Made by a program: the position numbers and the translations under genes
From: CAYTZN01 sp964442495
GTDB taxonomy: Bacteria > Pseudomonadota > Gammaproteobacteria > Legionellales > Legionellaceae
Direction of reading: 5' to 3'
Assembly (NCBI GenBank): GCA_964442495.1
Contig: CAYTZN010000010.1
Coordinates: 13,050 to 77,049 of the forward strand
DNA: 64,000 bases
Notes under the pieces: model-generated
Database searches by the model: none
Seen by the model: the letters and a program-made list of their open reading frames with translations, nothing else
Told to the model about the DNA's origin: nothing
Shown: piece by piece, positions 8,574 through 17,434 of the stretch
Layout of the letters: each line of letters starts with the position of its first letter
How positions within the stretch are numbered: the first letter of the stretch is position 1

Positions 8574-10430
8574 ATGCAAAATAAATATCCACTTTGGAAA
8601 AATGTTATTCTGGTTGCTATCGTATTGATTGGATTGGTTTATGTCATACCCAATTTATACAGTGAGCATCCTATTGTACAAATATCATCTCAATCAGCTA
8701 TTGATCCAAAAGCCTTAGAGCAAAAGGTAAAGGCTTTGCTGGATGAAGCAAAATTGAGCTATCAAGCGATACTCGTCACGAATGATCAGCTTGAGGTGCG
8801 TTTTACTTCAACCGATGCGCAGTTGCTTGCCCGTGATGCGATTAAAAACGGTTTGGGCAATCAGTTTACGGTCGCTTTAAATCTTGCACCTTCAACGCCG
8901 GCTTGGTTGTCTGCCATTCATGCAGAGCCGATGAAACAAGGCCTTGATTTGCGGGGTGGTGTGCATTTCCTTCTAGAAGTGGATATTGATAGCGTGGTGA
9001 ATCGACGCTATGAAGGAATGATCAAAAGCATCGGTCAAGATCTTCGTGAAGCGGGCATTCGTTATGCCGGCATTCGTTATGTGGCAGACAAGGGCGTGGC
9101 TATTCAATTTCGCTCGCCAGAAGCCGGTGAAGAGGCGTTGGTTGAACTTCGTCAGAAATTACCGAGCGTCATTTTCACGCCGACAAACAATAATTTAGCG
9201 ATGATTGCAGCACTTTCTCCTGCTGAGCTAAATACCATGCGTCAAAATACCATTGAGCAAACCATGAGTATTTTGCGTAATCGAGTCAATGAGCTTGGTG
9301 TGGGTGAGGCCGTCGTGCAACAGCAGGGCGCAACACGTGTAGCCGTTGACTTGCCGGGTATACAAGATGCCGCCCGTGCAAAGCAAATTTTAGGGGGCAC
9401 AGCCACACTCCAATTCCATTTGGTGGATCAAGAAAATGACCCTCAAATTGCGAAGCAAACTGGGGCGGTTCCTATGGGAAGCAAGCTTTATATGATGGAA
9501 GGTCAGCCCATTTTATTGAAGCGTCAAATTGTTTTAAGTGGCGACTCTATCACGAGCGCTGTATCAAGCTTTGATCAACAAACAGCGACACCCGCAGTGC
9601 TTATCCAACTTGGTGGCGGGGGCGAATCTTTTTTCACAAAGATAACCCGTGAAAACATTGGTAAGCGAATGGCTATAGTGTATGTGGAGACCAAAACAGA
9701 CAGTGATGCTTCTGATGCAACGGCAAAAAGACAAACACATCGTGAAGAGCGTGTTATCAGTGCACCTGTCATTCAGAATGCCTTAGGAAATAATTTTCAG
9801 ATTACAGGTTTGGTTGATAGTAAAGAAGCAAGTGACCTTTCTTTATTGTTACGCGCGGGAGCGTTGCCTGCAGCTATTTATCCTGTTGAAGAACGTACCG
9901 TTGGACCAACCTTGGGCCAAGAAAACATACGTCGAGGCATCATCTCATTAGAAGTAGGCATGGGGCTTATTTTAATACTCATGCTTTTCTACTATCGATT
10001 TTTTGGACTTGTAGCTGACGTGGCACTGTTACTAAACTTGATATTTTTGTGCGCGCTTTTATCCATTATTGGGGCAACGCTTACCTTACCGGGTATTGCC
10101 GGTATTGTGTTAACAGTGGGTATGGCTGTGGATGCGAATGTGCTTATTTATGAGCGTATTCGAGAGGAACTTCGTAACGGACTTTCACCGCAAGCAGCTA
10201 TTTATGCAGGGTATGACAGGGCGTTTGCGACCATTCTTGATGCTAACATTACCACCATGATTGTGGCCATTGTGTTGTTCTCTGTTGGAACAGGGCCTGT
10301 GCGTGGTTTTGCAGTGACATTATCATTGGGGCTTTTAACGTCCATGTTAACGGGTGTAACGTATACGCGCGCTATTGTTAATTGGTTTTATGGCAATCGC
10401 AATGTGCAAAAATTATCAATCGGTATTTGA
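8574..10430 (+). CDS. secD: Protein translocase subunit SecD
   Basis: Inner-membrane RND-type subunit that uses the proton gradient to pull secreted proteins through SecYEG. It has 618 residues, the usual size. There is an N-terminal membrane anchor (NVILVAIVLIGLVYVIPNLY), then DLRGGVHFLLEVD at the start of the periplasmic P1 domain. The C-terminal membrane domain of five further helices includes GIVLTVGMAVDANVLIYERI, which holds the conserved TM4 Asp. It pairs with SecF encoded 14 bp downstream. No anomalies seen. Confidence 0.98.
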   Translation: MQNKYPLWKNVILVAIVLIGLVYVIPNLYSEHPIVQISSQSAIDPKALEQKVKALLDEAKLSYQAILVTNDQLEVRFTSTDAQLLARDAIKNGLGNQFTVALNLAPSTPAWLSAIHAEPMKQGLDLRGGVHFLLEVDIDSVVNRRYEGMIKSIGQDLREAGIRYAGIRYVADKGVAIQFRSPEAGEEALVELRQKLPSVIFTPTNNNLAMIAALSPAELNTMRQNTIEQTMSILRNRVNELGVGEAVVQQQGATRVAVDLPGIQDAARAKQILGGTATLQFHLVDQENDPQIAKQTGAVPMGSKLYMMEGQPILLKRQIVLSGDSITSAVSSFDQQTATPAVLIQLGGGGESFFTKITRENIGKRMAIVYVETKTDSDASDATAKRQTHREERVISAPVIQNALGNNFQITGLVDSKEASDLSLLLRAGALPAAIYPVEERTVGPTLGQENIRRGIISLEVGMGLILILMLFYYRFFGLVADVALLLNLIFLCALLSIIGATLTLPGIAGIVLTVGMAVDANVLIYERIREELRNGLSPQAAIYAGYDRAFATILDANITTMIVAIVLFSVGTGPVRGFAVTLSLGLLTSMLTGVTYTRAIVNWFYGNRNVQKLSIGI

Positions 10431-10444
10431 AGTGAGAGGTAGAG

Positions 10445-11362
10445 ATGGAATTTTTTAATCCAAATTCAAAAGTGGATTTTATGGGTGCCCGCAAATGGGC
10501 TGCCTTGTTGTCTGGGCTAATCTTCATTGTGTCTATTACTGCTTTGTGCATCAATGGGCTCAAATGGGGCTTGGATTTCACTGGTGGCACACAGATAGAA
10601 GTTTCCTACCCACAGGCCGCTGATTTAATAAGCATTCGTGATAATTTGTATAAAATTGGCTTTAAAGAAGCACAAGTGGTGAGTTACGGTACGTCTAAAG
10701 ATGTGTTAATCAGTATTGCGCCACGGGCTGATCTTGAGCAGCAGTCTTTGGTGGACAAAATCATGCAAGCTTTGCCTGGTGCTGTGAAGCAACGGGTTGA
10801 TTTTGTAGGGCCACAAGTGGGTGAGGAATTGGCGACAAAAGGTATTCTTGCGATTTTTGTGTCGTTACTCGCCACGATGATCTACATCGCTATGCGTTTT
10901 GAATACCGTTTGGCCTTTAGCTCATCGGTTGCATTGATTCATGACCCCGTTTTAATTCTTGGGGTATTTGCACTGTTTGGAATTGAGTTTGACTTAAAAG
11001 CACTGGCAGGCTTGCTCGCGGTGATTGGTTATTCCTTGAATGACACTATTGTGGTTTTTGATAGGGTACGTGAAAATTTCATTAAAATTAGGCGGTCTAC
11101 TCCTGTAGAAATAATGAATATCTCTATCAATCAAACGCTGTCTAGAACCATCATGACATCGGTATTAACGCTTTTTGTGGTCGTGGCATTGTTTGTGTAT
11201 GGCGGGGAAACCATCCATGGTTTTTCTCTAGCACTTATCATCGGTATAGTCGTCGGCACTTATTCGTCTATTTATGTGGCAGGGGCTCTGGCCGTGGTCA
11301 TGGGGTTAGATAGAAAAGACTTTTTGCCATCACAACGCAAAGAAATCGACGAACGACCCTAA
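10445..11362 (+). CDS. secF: Protein translocase subunit SecF
   Basis: Partner of SecD in proton-driven protein export. The 305-residue protein has an N-terminal membrane helix (WAALLSGLIFIVSITAL), then GLDFTGGTQIEV at the start of the short periplasmic domain. Five more helices follow, with GYSLNDTIVVFDRVREN, the SecF counterpart of the SecD TM4 motif. It ends the yajC-secD-secF operon. A GCGTCTC/GAGACGC pair at 11379-11413 downstream could be a weak terminator but has a long loop and no T-tract. Confidence 0.98.
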   Translation: MEFFNPNSKVDFMGARKWAALLSGLIFIVSITALCINGLKWGLDFTGGTQIEVSYPQAADLISIRDNLYKIGFKEAQVVSYGTSKDVLISIAPRADLEQQSLVDKIMQALPGAVKQRVDFVGPQVGEELATKGILAIFVSLLATMIYIAMRFEYRLAFSSSVALIHDPVLILGVFALFGIEFDLKALAGLLAVIGYSLNDTIVVFDRVRENFIKIRRSTPVEIMNISINQTLSRTIMTSVLTLFVVVALFVYGGETIHGFSLALIIGIVVGTYSSIYVAGALAVVMGLDRKDFLPSQRKEIDERP

Positions 11363-11431
11363 CTACCTTTCATAAATAGCGTCTCTCTTGCATACATCGT
11401 GAGGTTGAGACGCCAATTTCGCTATATTAAG

Positions 11432-12364
11432 TTAAGGTAGAGCAAAGTGCCAATTCATGGCTTTGGAGAGCTCTTCTAGCATGATTTCACCGCGAATGCT
11501 GTTGCCTTTAGCATTAACTCGCGGGCTTAATACCACAATTCCTGCTTTTCCTGGAACCACTGCTACGGTATAGCCAGAAACACCGCTTTTTGCAGGCATG
11601 CCCGTGAGAACCATGTGCGCGCCGGTTTCATCATACAAACCACAGGTGGCCATGATGGCGAGTGTAATTTTACAGGTTTCTGTTGAGATGATTTGTTCGC
11701 CAGTGATGGGATCTTTACCTGCGTTAGCAAGCAATGTGGGTAAATACAGCATGTCTTCAAGAAGCGCTTCATACGAGCATAAAGCAAAATAGAGATCGAG
11801 TGTTTCATGAACATTTGACCCTAAATTTCCACGGCTTTGAAGTAAATACGCTAAAGAGCGGTTGCGATCCCCTGTGCGCCTTTCGGATGAAAAAACCAAC
11901 GGGTTTATGTTTAATCGTCGATTAAAGAGTATTTGTATCCAATGCTCTAACCAGGCAAATTGCTGCTCTCCAACACCTGGAATATGCGAACATAACGTTA
12001 TGGCACCAGCGTTTAACATAGGGTTGGATGGTTTAGGGCCGAATTGTTCAAGGCGAGTAATGGAGGAAAACTCATCGCCTGAAGGTTCAACCTTTACCCA
12101 TTCAAAAAGTTTTTCTGAGCCATATTCTTCAAGCAGACCAATCAATGGGACAATTTTTGCCGTACTCTGCAAGGTGACGAGCTGAAAAGGCGCGTTGCTG
12201 TAGAAAACACTTTCACCTCCAAGCGGCGTAACTCCAATGGCTGTCATTTCTTTGTTGACGTTGGCAAGCTCTGGGATGTAATTTGCGGTATCCCCTTCCT
12301 GATTTTTTTCAGCATGAGTGACGATCGTTTTAAGAAGATTAGTGGTCAATATGTTTTGCTTCAT
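11432..12364 (-). CDS. glsA: Glutaminase
   Basis: Hydrolyses L-glutamine to glutamate and ammonia; a serine-dependent amidohydrolase of the beta-lactamase fold. The catalytic Ser-x-x-Lys is seen in QSTAKIVPL. Other family motifs are NPMLNAGAI, SERRTGDRNRSLAYLL, LPTLLANAGKDPITG and PAKSGVSG. From ATG 12364 the protein has 310 residues, the normal length. The reading frame extends upstream to 12418, but the added residues have no family counterpart, so the internal start is used. It is cytoplasmic and monocistronic, convergent with secF. Confidence 0.95.
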   Translation of the reverse strand: MKQNILTTNLLKTIVTHAEKNQEGDTANYIPELANVNKEMTAIGVTPLGGESVFYSNAPFQLVTLQSTAKIVPLIGLLEEYGSEKLFEWVKVEPSGDEFSSITRLEQFGPKPSNPMLNAGAITLCSHIPGVGEQQFAWLEHWIQILFNRRLNINPLVFSSERRTGDRNRSLAYLLQSRGNLGSNVHETLDLYFALCSYEALLEDMLYLPTLLANAGKDPITGEQIISTETCKITLAIMATCGLYDETGAHMVLTGMPAKSGVSGYTVAVVPGKAGIVVLSPRVNAKGNSIRGEIMLEELSKAMNWHFALP

Positions 12365-12524
12365 AAACGCTCTGTTCAAAAAAGAAAGTATTATCCTAAA
12401 TTTAGCACAACAAAACAAATAATGATTTTTAAAAGTGAGAATATTTCAAAGAGGCCTTGAGAATTGATGCGTTATTCAAAGCGAAGCGAAAAATCTCACG
12501 TGAAGATTCATTCTGTATAAGGCC

Positions 12525-13307
12525 TTAAAGAGGCTTCCCATGAATAAGCTCTTGCAATGCCAAACCAATGTCCTTGGCTCGCATCAAAGACTCTCCGATT
12601 AGAAATGCATGGATACCATGGGATTGCATGAGTTGAACATCTTCATGGGAGTGTATGCCGCTTTCAGTTATTACTGTTCTGTCGGTTGACACATACTTCT
12701 TCAAGTTAATGCTGCATTGAAGATCAATCGTGAACGAGTGAAGACTTCGATTATTGATGCCCATTAATGGGGTCGGCACGCAAAGCGCTCGTTCAAGCTC
12801 CTCTTGGGTATGGCTTTCCACTAAGACGGCCATATTAAGCTCTTGTGCGAGTTGGCAGTAGTCAAAAAGCTGGTGGTTATCCAGAAGTGCTGCTATCAAT
12901 AGCACACAATCAGCACCTAAAGCACGGCTTTCATGAAGTTGATATTCATCAATGATAAAATCTTTTCGCAACACGGGCAGTGAGCAATGTGCTTTGGCTG
13001 TTTCAATGTAAGTGGGGTTGCCTTGAAAAAATTGTTTATCGGTAAGAACCGATAAACAATTGGCACCATGGTTCGCATAGAGCGTCGCTATTGATGCCAC
13101 ATCAAAGTCTTCTCTTATCACGCCTTGGCTAGGTGAGGCCCGTTTAATTTCTGCAATAATGCTGGGCTTAGTGGCATTTAATGCGCTGATAAAATCACGA
13201 ATGGGTAGGGGAGCTCCATCTAAAAAGCGTTCAATGGGATAGTCTTTTTTTGCTTGCTGAACTTCTAATCGTTTGTGATCTGCAATACGGTCAAGAATAC
13301 TGTTCAT
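12525..13307 (-). CDS. trpC: Indole-3-glycerol-phosphate synthase
   Basis: Closes the indole ring in tryptophan synthesis, converting CdRP to indole-3-glycerol phosphate. The TIM-barrel protein has 260 residues and shows IIAEIKRASPSQG, LSVLTDKQFFQG, VLRKDFIIDEYQ, GINNRSLHSF and VITESGIHSHEDV, each holding known active-site residues (the Lys of EIKRASPS, the Lys of RKDF, the Asn of INNR). It is monofunctional, with no PRAI domain attached. It follows trpD by 4 bp and ends the minus-strand run. Confidence 0.97.
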   Translation of the reverse strand: MNSILDRIADHKRLEVQQAKKDYPIERFLDGAPLPIRDFISALNATKPSIIAEIKRASPSQGVIREDFDVASIATLYANHGANCLSVLTDKQFFQGNPTYIETAKAHCSLPVLRKDFIIDEYQLHESRALGADCVLLIAALLDNHQLFDYCQLAQELNMAVLVESHTQEELERALCVPTPLMGINNRSLHSFTIDLQCSINLKKYVSTDRTVITESGIHSHEDVQLMQSHGIHAFLIGESLMRAKDIGLALQELIHGKPL

Positions 13308-13311
13308 GGGG

Positions 13312-14331
13312 TTATGCCTTAAACGTTTGAGTAAAATCTCGTAGTTGTATAAATCGTTGGTGGGCTAATCCTGAGTCTAATGCATTGGCAGCAAGCGTTA
13401 TCGCTTCTGAATAATTAGAGGTTAAGTCGCCACAATACAATGCCAACGCTGTGTTTAATAGAATAATGTCACGTGCGGGGCCTTTTTCGCCAGCAAAAAC
13501 GCTCATAGCTAAAGTGAGACTTTGTGTTGGATTTTCAACCACAATGTCGTTAAGGGTTGAATGAAAACACCCATGCTCTTTAGGGTCAATGCTCCATTCT
13601 TTAAATTCACCAGCTTGGTATTCAATAACATTCGTTTTTGCAGCAATGCTGACTTCATCAATCCCATCTTGAGCGTTTATCACTAAAGCATGTTGACTTC
13701 CTAAACCAGCGAGTACTTGAGCCAGCGGTAAGAGCCATTTTTTGGAAGATACACCCACCACTTGTTTTTTTACGTTGGCCGGGTTAACAAGAGGACCTAG
13801 CAAATTGAAAAGTGTTCGAATGCTTAAGGCTTGGCGAGCATTTTTTGCGTGGCGCATGGCCTCATGAAAGTGGGGTGCGAATAAAAAGGTAATGCCATAA
13901 TGCTCCATTGCTTGGCACAAGGCCTTATCAGGTAAGTGAAGAGTAAAGCCTGCCTCTAATAAGAGGTCCGCACTCCCACTTTGACTTGATACAGAGCGGT
14001 TTCCATGTTTGGCAACCCGAAGACCTGCCGCGGCCGCTACAAAGCTTGAAACAGTTGAAATATTAAACGTATTCTTACCATCACCACCGGTTCCGACAAT
14101 GTCGACCAAGTCATTACCCAGCTCAATGTGGTGTGCACATTGCTGCATGACCTGGGCTGCTGCAGTAAGTTCATCGACGGTTTCACCTTTCATCCGCATG
14201 AGCGCAAGAAACGTAGCAATTTCTACATCACTTAACGTTCCTGCCATGCATTGGCGAATGACATTTTCCATTTGTGAAGTACTCAAATGCGTGCCGGCGA
14301 TAATTTGCTCAAGTAATTTGCTGATCTTCAT
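13312..14331 (-). CDS. trpD: Anthranilate phosphoribosyltransferase
   Basis: Transfers phosphoribose from PRPP to anthranilate. Signatures are VDIVGTGGDGKNTFNIST (PRPP-binding GTGGD) and KHGNRSVSSQSGSADLL. From ATG 14331 it has 339 residues, the family length. The frame could begin at a GTG at 14367, but that codon sits just upstream of a TATAAT hexamer at 14359-14364 (minus strand), which may be the -10 of a promoter for trpDC; no good -35 is visible. About 100 bp separate it from trpG. trpC follows after 4 bp. Confidence 0.95.
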   Translation of the reverse strand: MKISKLLEQIIAGTHLSTSQMENVIRQCMAGTLSDVEIATFLALMRMKGETVDELTAAAQVMQQCAHHIELGNDLVDIVGTGGDGKNTFNISTVSSFVAAAAGLRVAKHGNRSVSSQSGSADLLLEAGFTLHLPDKALCQAMEHYGITFLFAPHFHEAMRHAKNARQALSIRTLFNLLGPLVNPANVKKQVVGVSSKKWLLPLAQVLAGLGSQHALVINAQDGIDEVSIAAKTNVIEYQAGEFKEWSIDPKEHGCFHSTLNDIVVENPTQSLTLAMSVFAGEKGPARDIILLNTALALYCGDLTSNYSEAITLAANALDSGLAHQRFIQLRDFTQTFKA

Positions 14332-14468
14332 GATGGGTATCTTAGAAATTTTTTTAGCATTATACACAAAATAATTTGTTCGCCGGTTTTTTTTGAGGAA
14401 GGCTTGGTTATAGGACGTTAGCTAATGCTGATATCTATCGTATGCACTTGCTTTCGTAGTGCTTTATA

Positions 14469-15044
14469 TTAGCGTTTACAACGCTCGTGGTTTAAAAAAT
14501 GCGATAAAATCTCTAAACCATGTTCTGTTAAAATAGCCTCAGGATGAAATTGCAAGCCATACAAGGGGTATTCCCGATGGGACATAGCCATAATAGTGTT
14601 ATCGCTCCAAGCATCGATGGTAAAGCAGTTAGGCAGCGTTTCTATGTCTACAGCTAGTGAGTGATAGCGGGTGGCTAGGAAAGGATTGGGTAATCCATGA
14701 AATAATCCTTCTTTATGGTGGTTGATGGGAGAGGTCTTGCCATGAACAATGGTGGGGGATTGGACAATGCGACCGCCAAACGCATGGGCTAGACACTGAT
14801 GGCCCAAACAAATCCCTAAAATAGGTATTTTCTTGTAAAAGTGTTTGATAGCTGCGAGTGAAATACCCGCATCGAGAGGCCCTTTAGGTCCTGGCGAAAT
14901 CACTAAATACTCAGGGGATAATGCTTCAATCGCTTCTATCGAAATTTTATCATGAGTAAAAACCATTACGTCTTGGTCAAGACGCTCAAAATAGTGCTTA
15001 AGGTTGTAAGTAAACGAATCATAGTTATCGATAATCAGTAACAT
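14469..15044 (-). CDS. trpG: Anthranilate / aminodeoxychorismate synthase glutamine amidotransferase subunit
   Basis: Class I glutamine amidotransferase that supplies ammonia for anthranilate (TrpE) or aminodeoxychorismate (PabB) synthesis; both roles are possible for one protein. The 191 residues contain the catalytic triad: Cys79 in GICLGHQ, and His166 and Glu168 in QFHPEA. DNYDSFTYNL at the N-terminus is typical of TrpG/PabA. It lies 27 bp after lptB and about 100 bp before trpD, so the lipopolysaccharide-transport operon seems to run into tryptophan genes. No trpE is in the window. Confidence 0.94.
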   Translation of the reverse strand: MLLIIDNYDSFTYNLKHYFERLDQDVMVFTHDKISIEAIEALSPEYLVISPGPKGPLDAGISLAAIKHFYKKIPILGICLGHQCLAHAFGGRIVQSPTIVHGKTSPINHHKEGLFHGLPNPFLATRYHSLAVDIETLPNCFTIDAWSDNTIMAMSHREYPLYGLQFHPEAILTEHGLEILSHFLNHERCKR

Positions 15045-15071
15045 AGGTAAGCCATGAAAGATAAATCCTTC

Positions 15072-15797
15072 TTAAAGTGAAAACTCTTCCCCAAGGTATA
15101 CCGCGCGCACTTGTTGATTAGCAAGAATAGTTGCGGGGGTGCCTTCGCAAAGGATTTTACCTTGATTCACAATGTATGCACGCTCACAAATGTCTAATGT
15201 TTCACGTACATTGTGATCCGTAATAAGCACGCCGATGTTTCTATCGCACAAATGCAAAATGATTTTTTTGATGTCGATGACCGAAATGGGGTCAACCCCT
15301 GCAAAGGGCTCATCCAATAATATAAACGTAGGTTCAATGGCCAATGCACGGGCAATTTCAACACGACGACGTTCCCCACCAGATAAACTCATGCCTAAAT
15401 TCTTGCGCAAGTGTGAAATGTGGAATTCGAGCAATAGTTGCTCTAATTTTTCCAGGCGCTGCTTTTTATCCAGGTCACGCCGTAACTGTAAAATAGAAAG
15501 AATATTATCGCTTACCGTCATTTTTCTAAAAATCGAGGCTTCCTGAGGCAAATACCCAATGCCCAAACGCGCTCGTTGATGCATGGCAGATTTTGTGACG
15601 TCTTGTCCATTAAGGATGATTTGCCCTTCATCACAAGATTGAAGGCCCACTATCATGTAAAAACATGTGGTTTTCCCAGCCCCATTAGGACCTAACAAGC
15701 CTGCGCATTCGCCTCGTTTGATTCGAATGGTAATATCATTAACCACAGTTCTGGATTTAAATGATTTTTTTAATTGACGCGCTATTAGTTCGCTCAT
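15072..15797 (-). CDS. lptB: LPS export ABC transporter ATP-binding protein LptB
   Basis: Cytoplasmic ATPase that, with LptFG, extracts lipopolysaccharide from the inner membrane and feeds the Lpt bridge. The 241 residues include Walker A GPNGAGKTTCFYM, ABC signature LSGGERRRVEIARALA, Walker B FILLDEPFAGVDP and the switch His in LITDHNVRETL. The start overlaps the lptA stop by 4 bp (ATGA), indicating translational coupling. lptFG are not in the window. Confidence 0.98.
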   Translation of the reverse strand: MSELIARQLKKSFKSRTVVNDITIRIKRGECAGLLGPNGAGKTTCFYMIVGLQSCDEGQIILNGQDVTKSAMHQRARLGIGYLPQEASIFRKMTVSDNILSILQLRRDLDKKQRLEKLEQLLLEFHISHLRKNLGMSLSGGERRRVEIARALAIEPTFILLDEPFAGVDPISVIDIKKIILHLCDRNIGVLITDHNVRETLDICERAYIVNQGKILCEGTPATILANQQVRAVYLGEEFSL

Positions 15798-16330
15798 GAC
15801 GGTTTACCTGGATGAATAATAATGGTGGTCCGTTCTTTGCCATCGCTTTTTGAGATGACATGTTGATTCAATGTGTCATAGCTAATGCTAGGGGCGGAAA
15901 AAGAATCTGCTCCTTGCTCAACACGTGCATGCCCTATGAGCTCGATAAGGTGACGATCGGGATAATAATTGATAATATCAGCAAAGGCGTGCATTGGTGG
16001 CTTATCTGCCGTTGTAAGTGCCCAGTAGTGTGCTTGGGCTTTTGGGTTGCCTTTAATAATGGCTTTGACCAGCTGATTTTTTTCATTGCCCTCGGTGATT
16101 GCTTCAGCGGCTCTAATATGCGTTGAGCCCTGGTCAAGCTGTACATCACCAGAATATATCCCTAAGTGCGATTGATGATTAAGATCTGCTGAGTGAGCTT
16201 GCAGCGTCATGGTTTCTGTTCTGTCTTTAGGCAATGCAAAACTTGCAGGTATTACTAAAATCCAAGAAAATAAAAGGACGCCTTGTGAACAATGTAAAAA
16301 AATCCTTTTTTTAGCCACGGTTAGGCTCAT
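15794..16330 (-). CDS. lptA: Lipopolysaccharide transport periplasmic protein LptA
   Basis: OstA-fold periplasmic protein that polymerises into the bridge carrying LPS to the outer membrane. The 178 residues begin with a signal peptide (about 35 residues, ending PASFA). The beta-jellyroll follows, recognised by LQAHSADLNHQSHLGIYSGDVQLDQGSTHIRA. ATG 16330 is preferred over the GTG six bases upstream because GAGGGG lies at the right distance. It overlaps the 3' end of lptC by about 20 bp and lptB by 4 bp. Confidence 0.93.
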   Translation of the reverse strand: MSLTVAKKRIFLHCSQGVLLFSWILVIPASFALPKDRTETMTLQAHSADLNHQSHLGIYSGDVQLDQGSTHIRAAEAITEGNEKNQLVKAIIKGNPKAQAHYWALTTADKPPMHAFADIINYYPDRHLIELIGHARVEQGADSFSAPSISYDTLNQHVISKSDGKERTTIIIHPGKPS

Positions 16331-16883
16331 AAACACCCCTCGCCTTGCTTAATAATTGCACTCGCTTTTGTGCAAGATAGGCATTCATGCCTCTGGATTG
16401 TACGATATTGCCAGGCCTTTCATAAGTGACATCCAATAAGGTTGAAGCAAGTTTTTCCTTTGGATAGTAGGTAATGGCTTCTGTTTTTAGAGTGCTTTCT
16501 TGTGTCTGCTTATCATTTTTTTGATGCACAATCACGTTTTTATTGAAGGTAATTTGTTGCCCTCCATAAAGAGATGTCGCTTGCTCAGCAAAAATTTCCC
16601 AGGGGGGTTGATTGTCTTGTGAAATGACAATGTGGGGCGTGGTGAGTACATTCGTATTGTTAAGGGAAATATGGCGCATCAAAGGCGTTTGTAAATAATT
16701 GCTGAGATGACCATTGCTATCAAATTGGTGAACGGTTAAATGGCTGATAATCATGTCAGCAGTGGTTGATAGCGTGTGCTCATCAAGTTTTTTAAGCTGT
16801 TTTGAGCTTGCAAAATACCAACCTGAACAGGCTAGGCAAATAAGGGTTATGAATAGCCAAGCGGCCTGCTTGGCTGCATTCAT
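16311..16883 (-). CDS. lptC: LPS export ABC transporter periplasmic protein LptC
   Basis: Bitopic inner-membrane protein that hands LPS from LptBFG to LptA. One N-terminal membrane helix (AAWLFITLICLACSGWYFA, residues 7-25) is followed by an OstA-like beta domain with DMIISHLTVHQFDSNGHLSNYLQ and FAEQATSLYGGQQITF. The 190-residue length is normal. Its ATG overlaps the kdsC stop (ATGA), and its 3' end overlaps lptA. Sequence conservation in this family is low, so the call leans partly on operon position. Confidence 0.93.
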   Translation of the reverse strand: MNAAKQAAWLFITLICLACSGWYFASSKQLKKLDEHTLSTTADMIISHLTVHQFDSNGHLSNYLQTPLMRHISLNNTNVLTTPHIVISQDNQPPWEIFAEQATSLYGGQQITFNKNVIVHQKNDKQTQESTLKTEAITYYPKEKLASTLLDVTYERPGNIVQSRGMNAYLAQKRVQLLSKARGVYEPNRG

Positions 16884-17419
16884 TTTTTGACTCCATGGTT
16901 CAAATACCCATTTAACGCCTCTTCTTGTTTATTTTGTGCATTTAAAATTAAATCACACAGTTCTCTTACAGCACCTCGCCCACCTGTTGATTGGGTTTGC
17001 CATGTTGCAAATTCCTTCACCTGGGCCACCGCATTTCCAACCGCCACACCAAGACCCACTTGGCGAATGATAGCCAAGTCGGGGAGATCATCGCCGATGT
17101 ATGCAAAAGCGTCGTCGGGTAGATTAAGGCGGGCTTTGAGTTGCTGATAGGCGTCTCGTTTATCCACTTGTCCTTTAAAATAATGCGTGATTCCAAGTTG
17201 CTGCATGCGGTGGTCGATGACGGCATTGCGAGATGTAGTAATCACTGCTACTTCAATGCCTATAGCCATGAGCAGTTTTAAGCCCATGCCATCTTGAATG
17301 TGGAATGCTTTAAGTTCATTGCCTGTATTATCTATGTAGATGAGCCCATCGGTTAAGACGCCATCCACATCGCAAATAACGCACTGAATTTTTTTTGCTT
17401 TTTCAATTAATGTATTCAT
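16880..17419 (-). CDS. kdsC: 3-deoxy-D-manno-octulosonate 8-phosphate phosphatase
   Basis: HAD-superfamily phosphatase that releases Kdo from Kdo-8-phosphate for the LPS inner core. The catalytic motif I is VICDVDGVLTDG (nucleophile Asp and acid/base Asp), motif II VITTSR, and motif III AYIGDDLPDL. It is a capless C0-type protein of 179 residues, as usual. It follows kdsD by 15 bp and overlaps lptC by 4 bp, so Kdo synthesis and LPS transport are co-expressed. Confidence 0.97.
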   Translation of the reverse strand: MNTLIEKAKKIQCVICDVDGVLTDGLIYIDNTGNELKAFHIQDGMGLKLLMAIGIEVAVITTSRNAVIDHRMQQLGITHYFKGQVDKRDAYQQLKARLNLPDDAFAYIGDDLPDLAIIRQVGLGVAVGNAVAQVKEFATWQTQSTGGRGAVRELCDLILNAQNKQEEALNGYLNHGVKK

Positions 17420-17434
17420 TGGTTTCTCATCTAT

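Noticed and set aside
11379..11413. Terminator after secF
   Set aside because: The stem is only 7 bp with a 21-nt loop and no T-tract; too weak to list.
14359..14382. Promoter for trpDC
   Set aside because: TATAAT is present, but no acceptable -35 was found at 16-18 bp; mentioned under trpD only.
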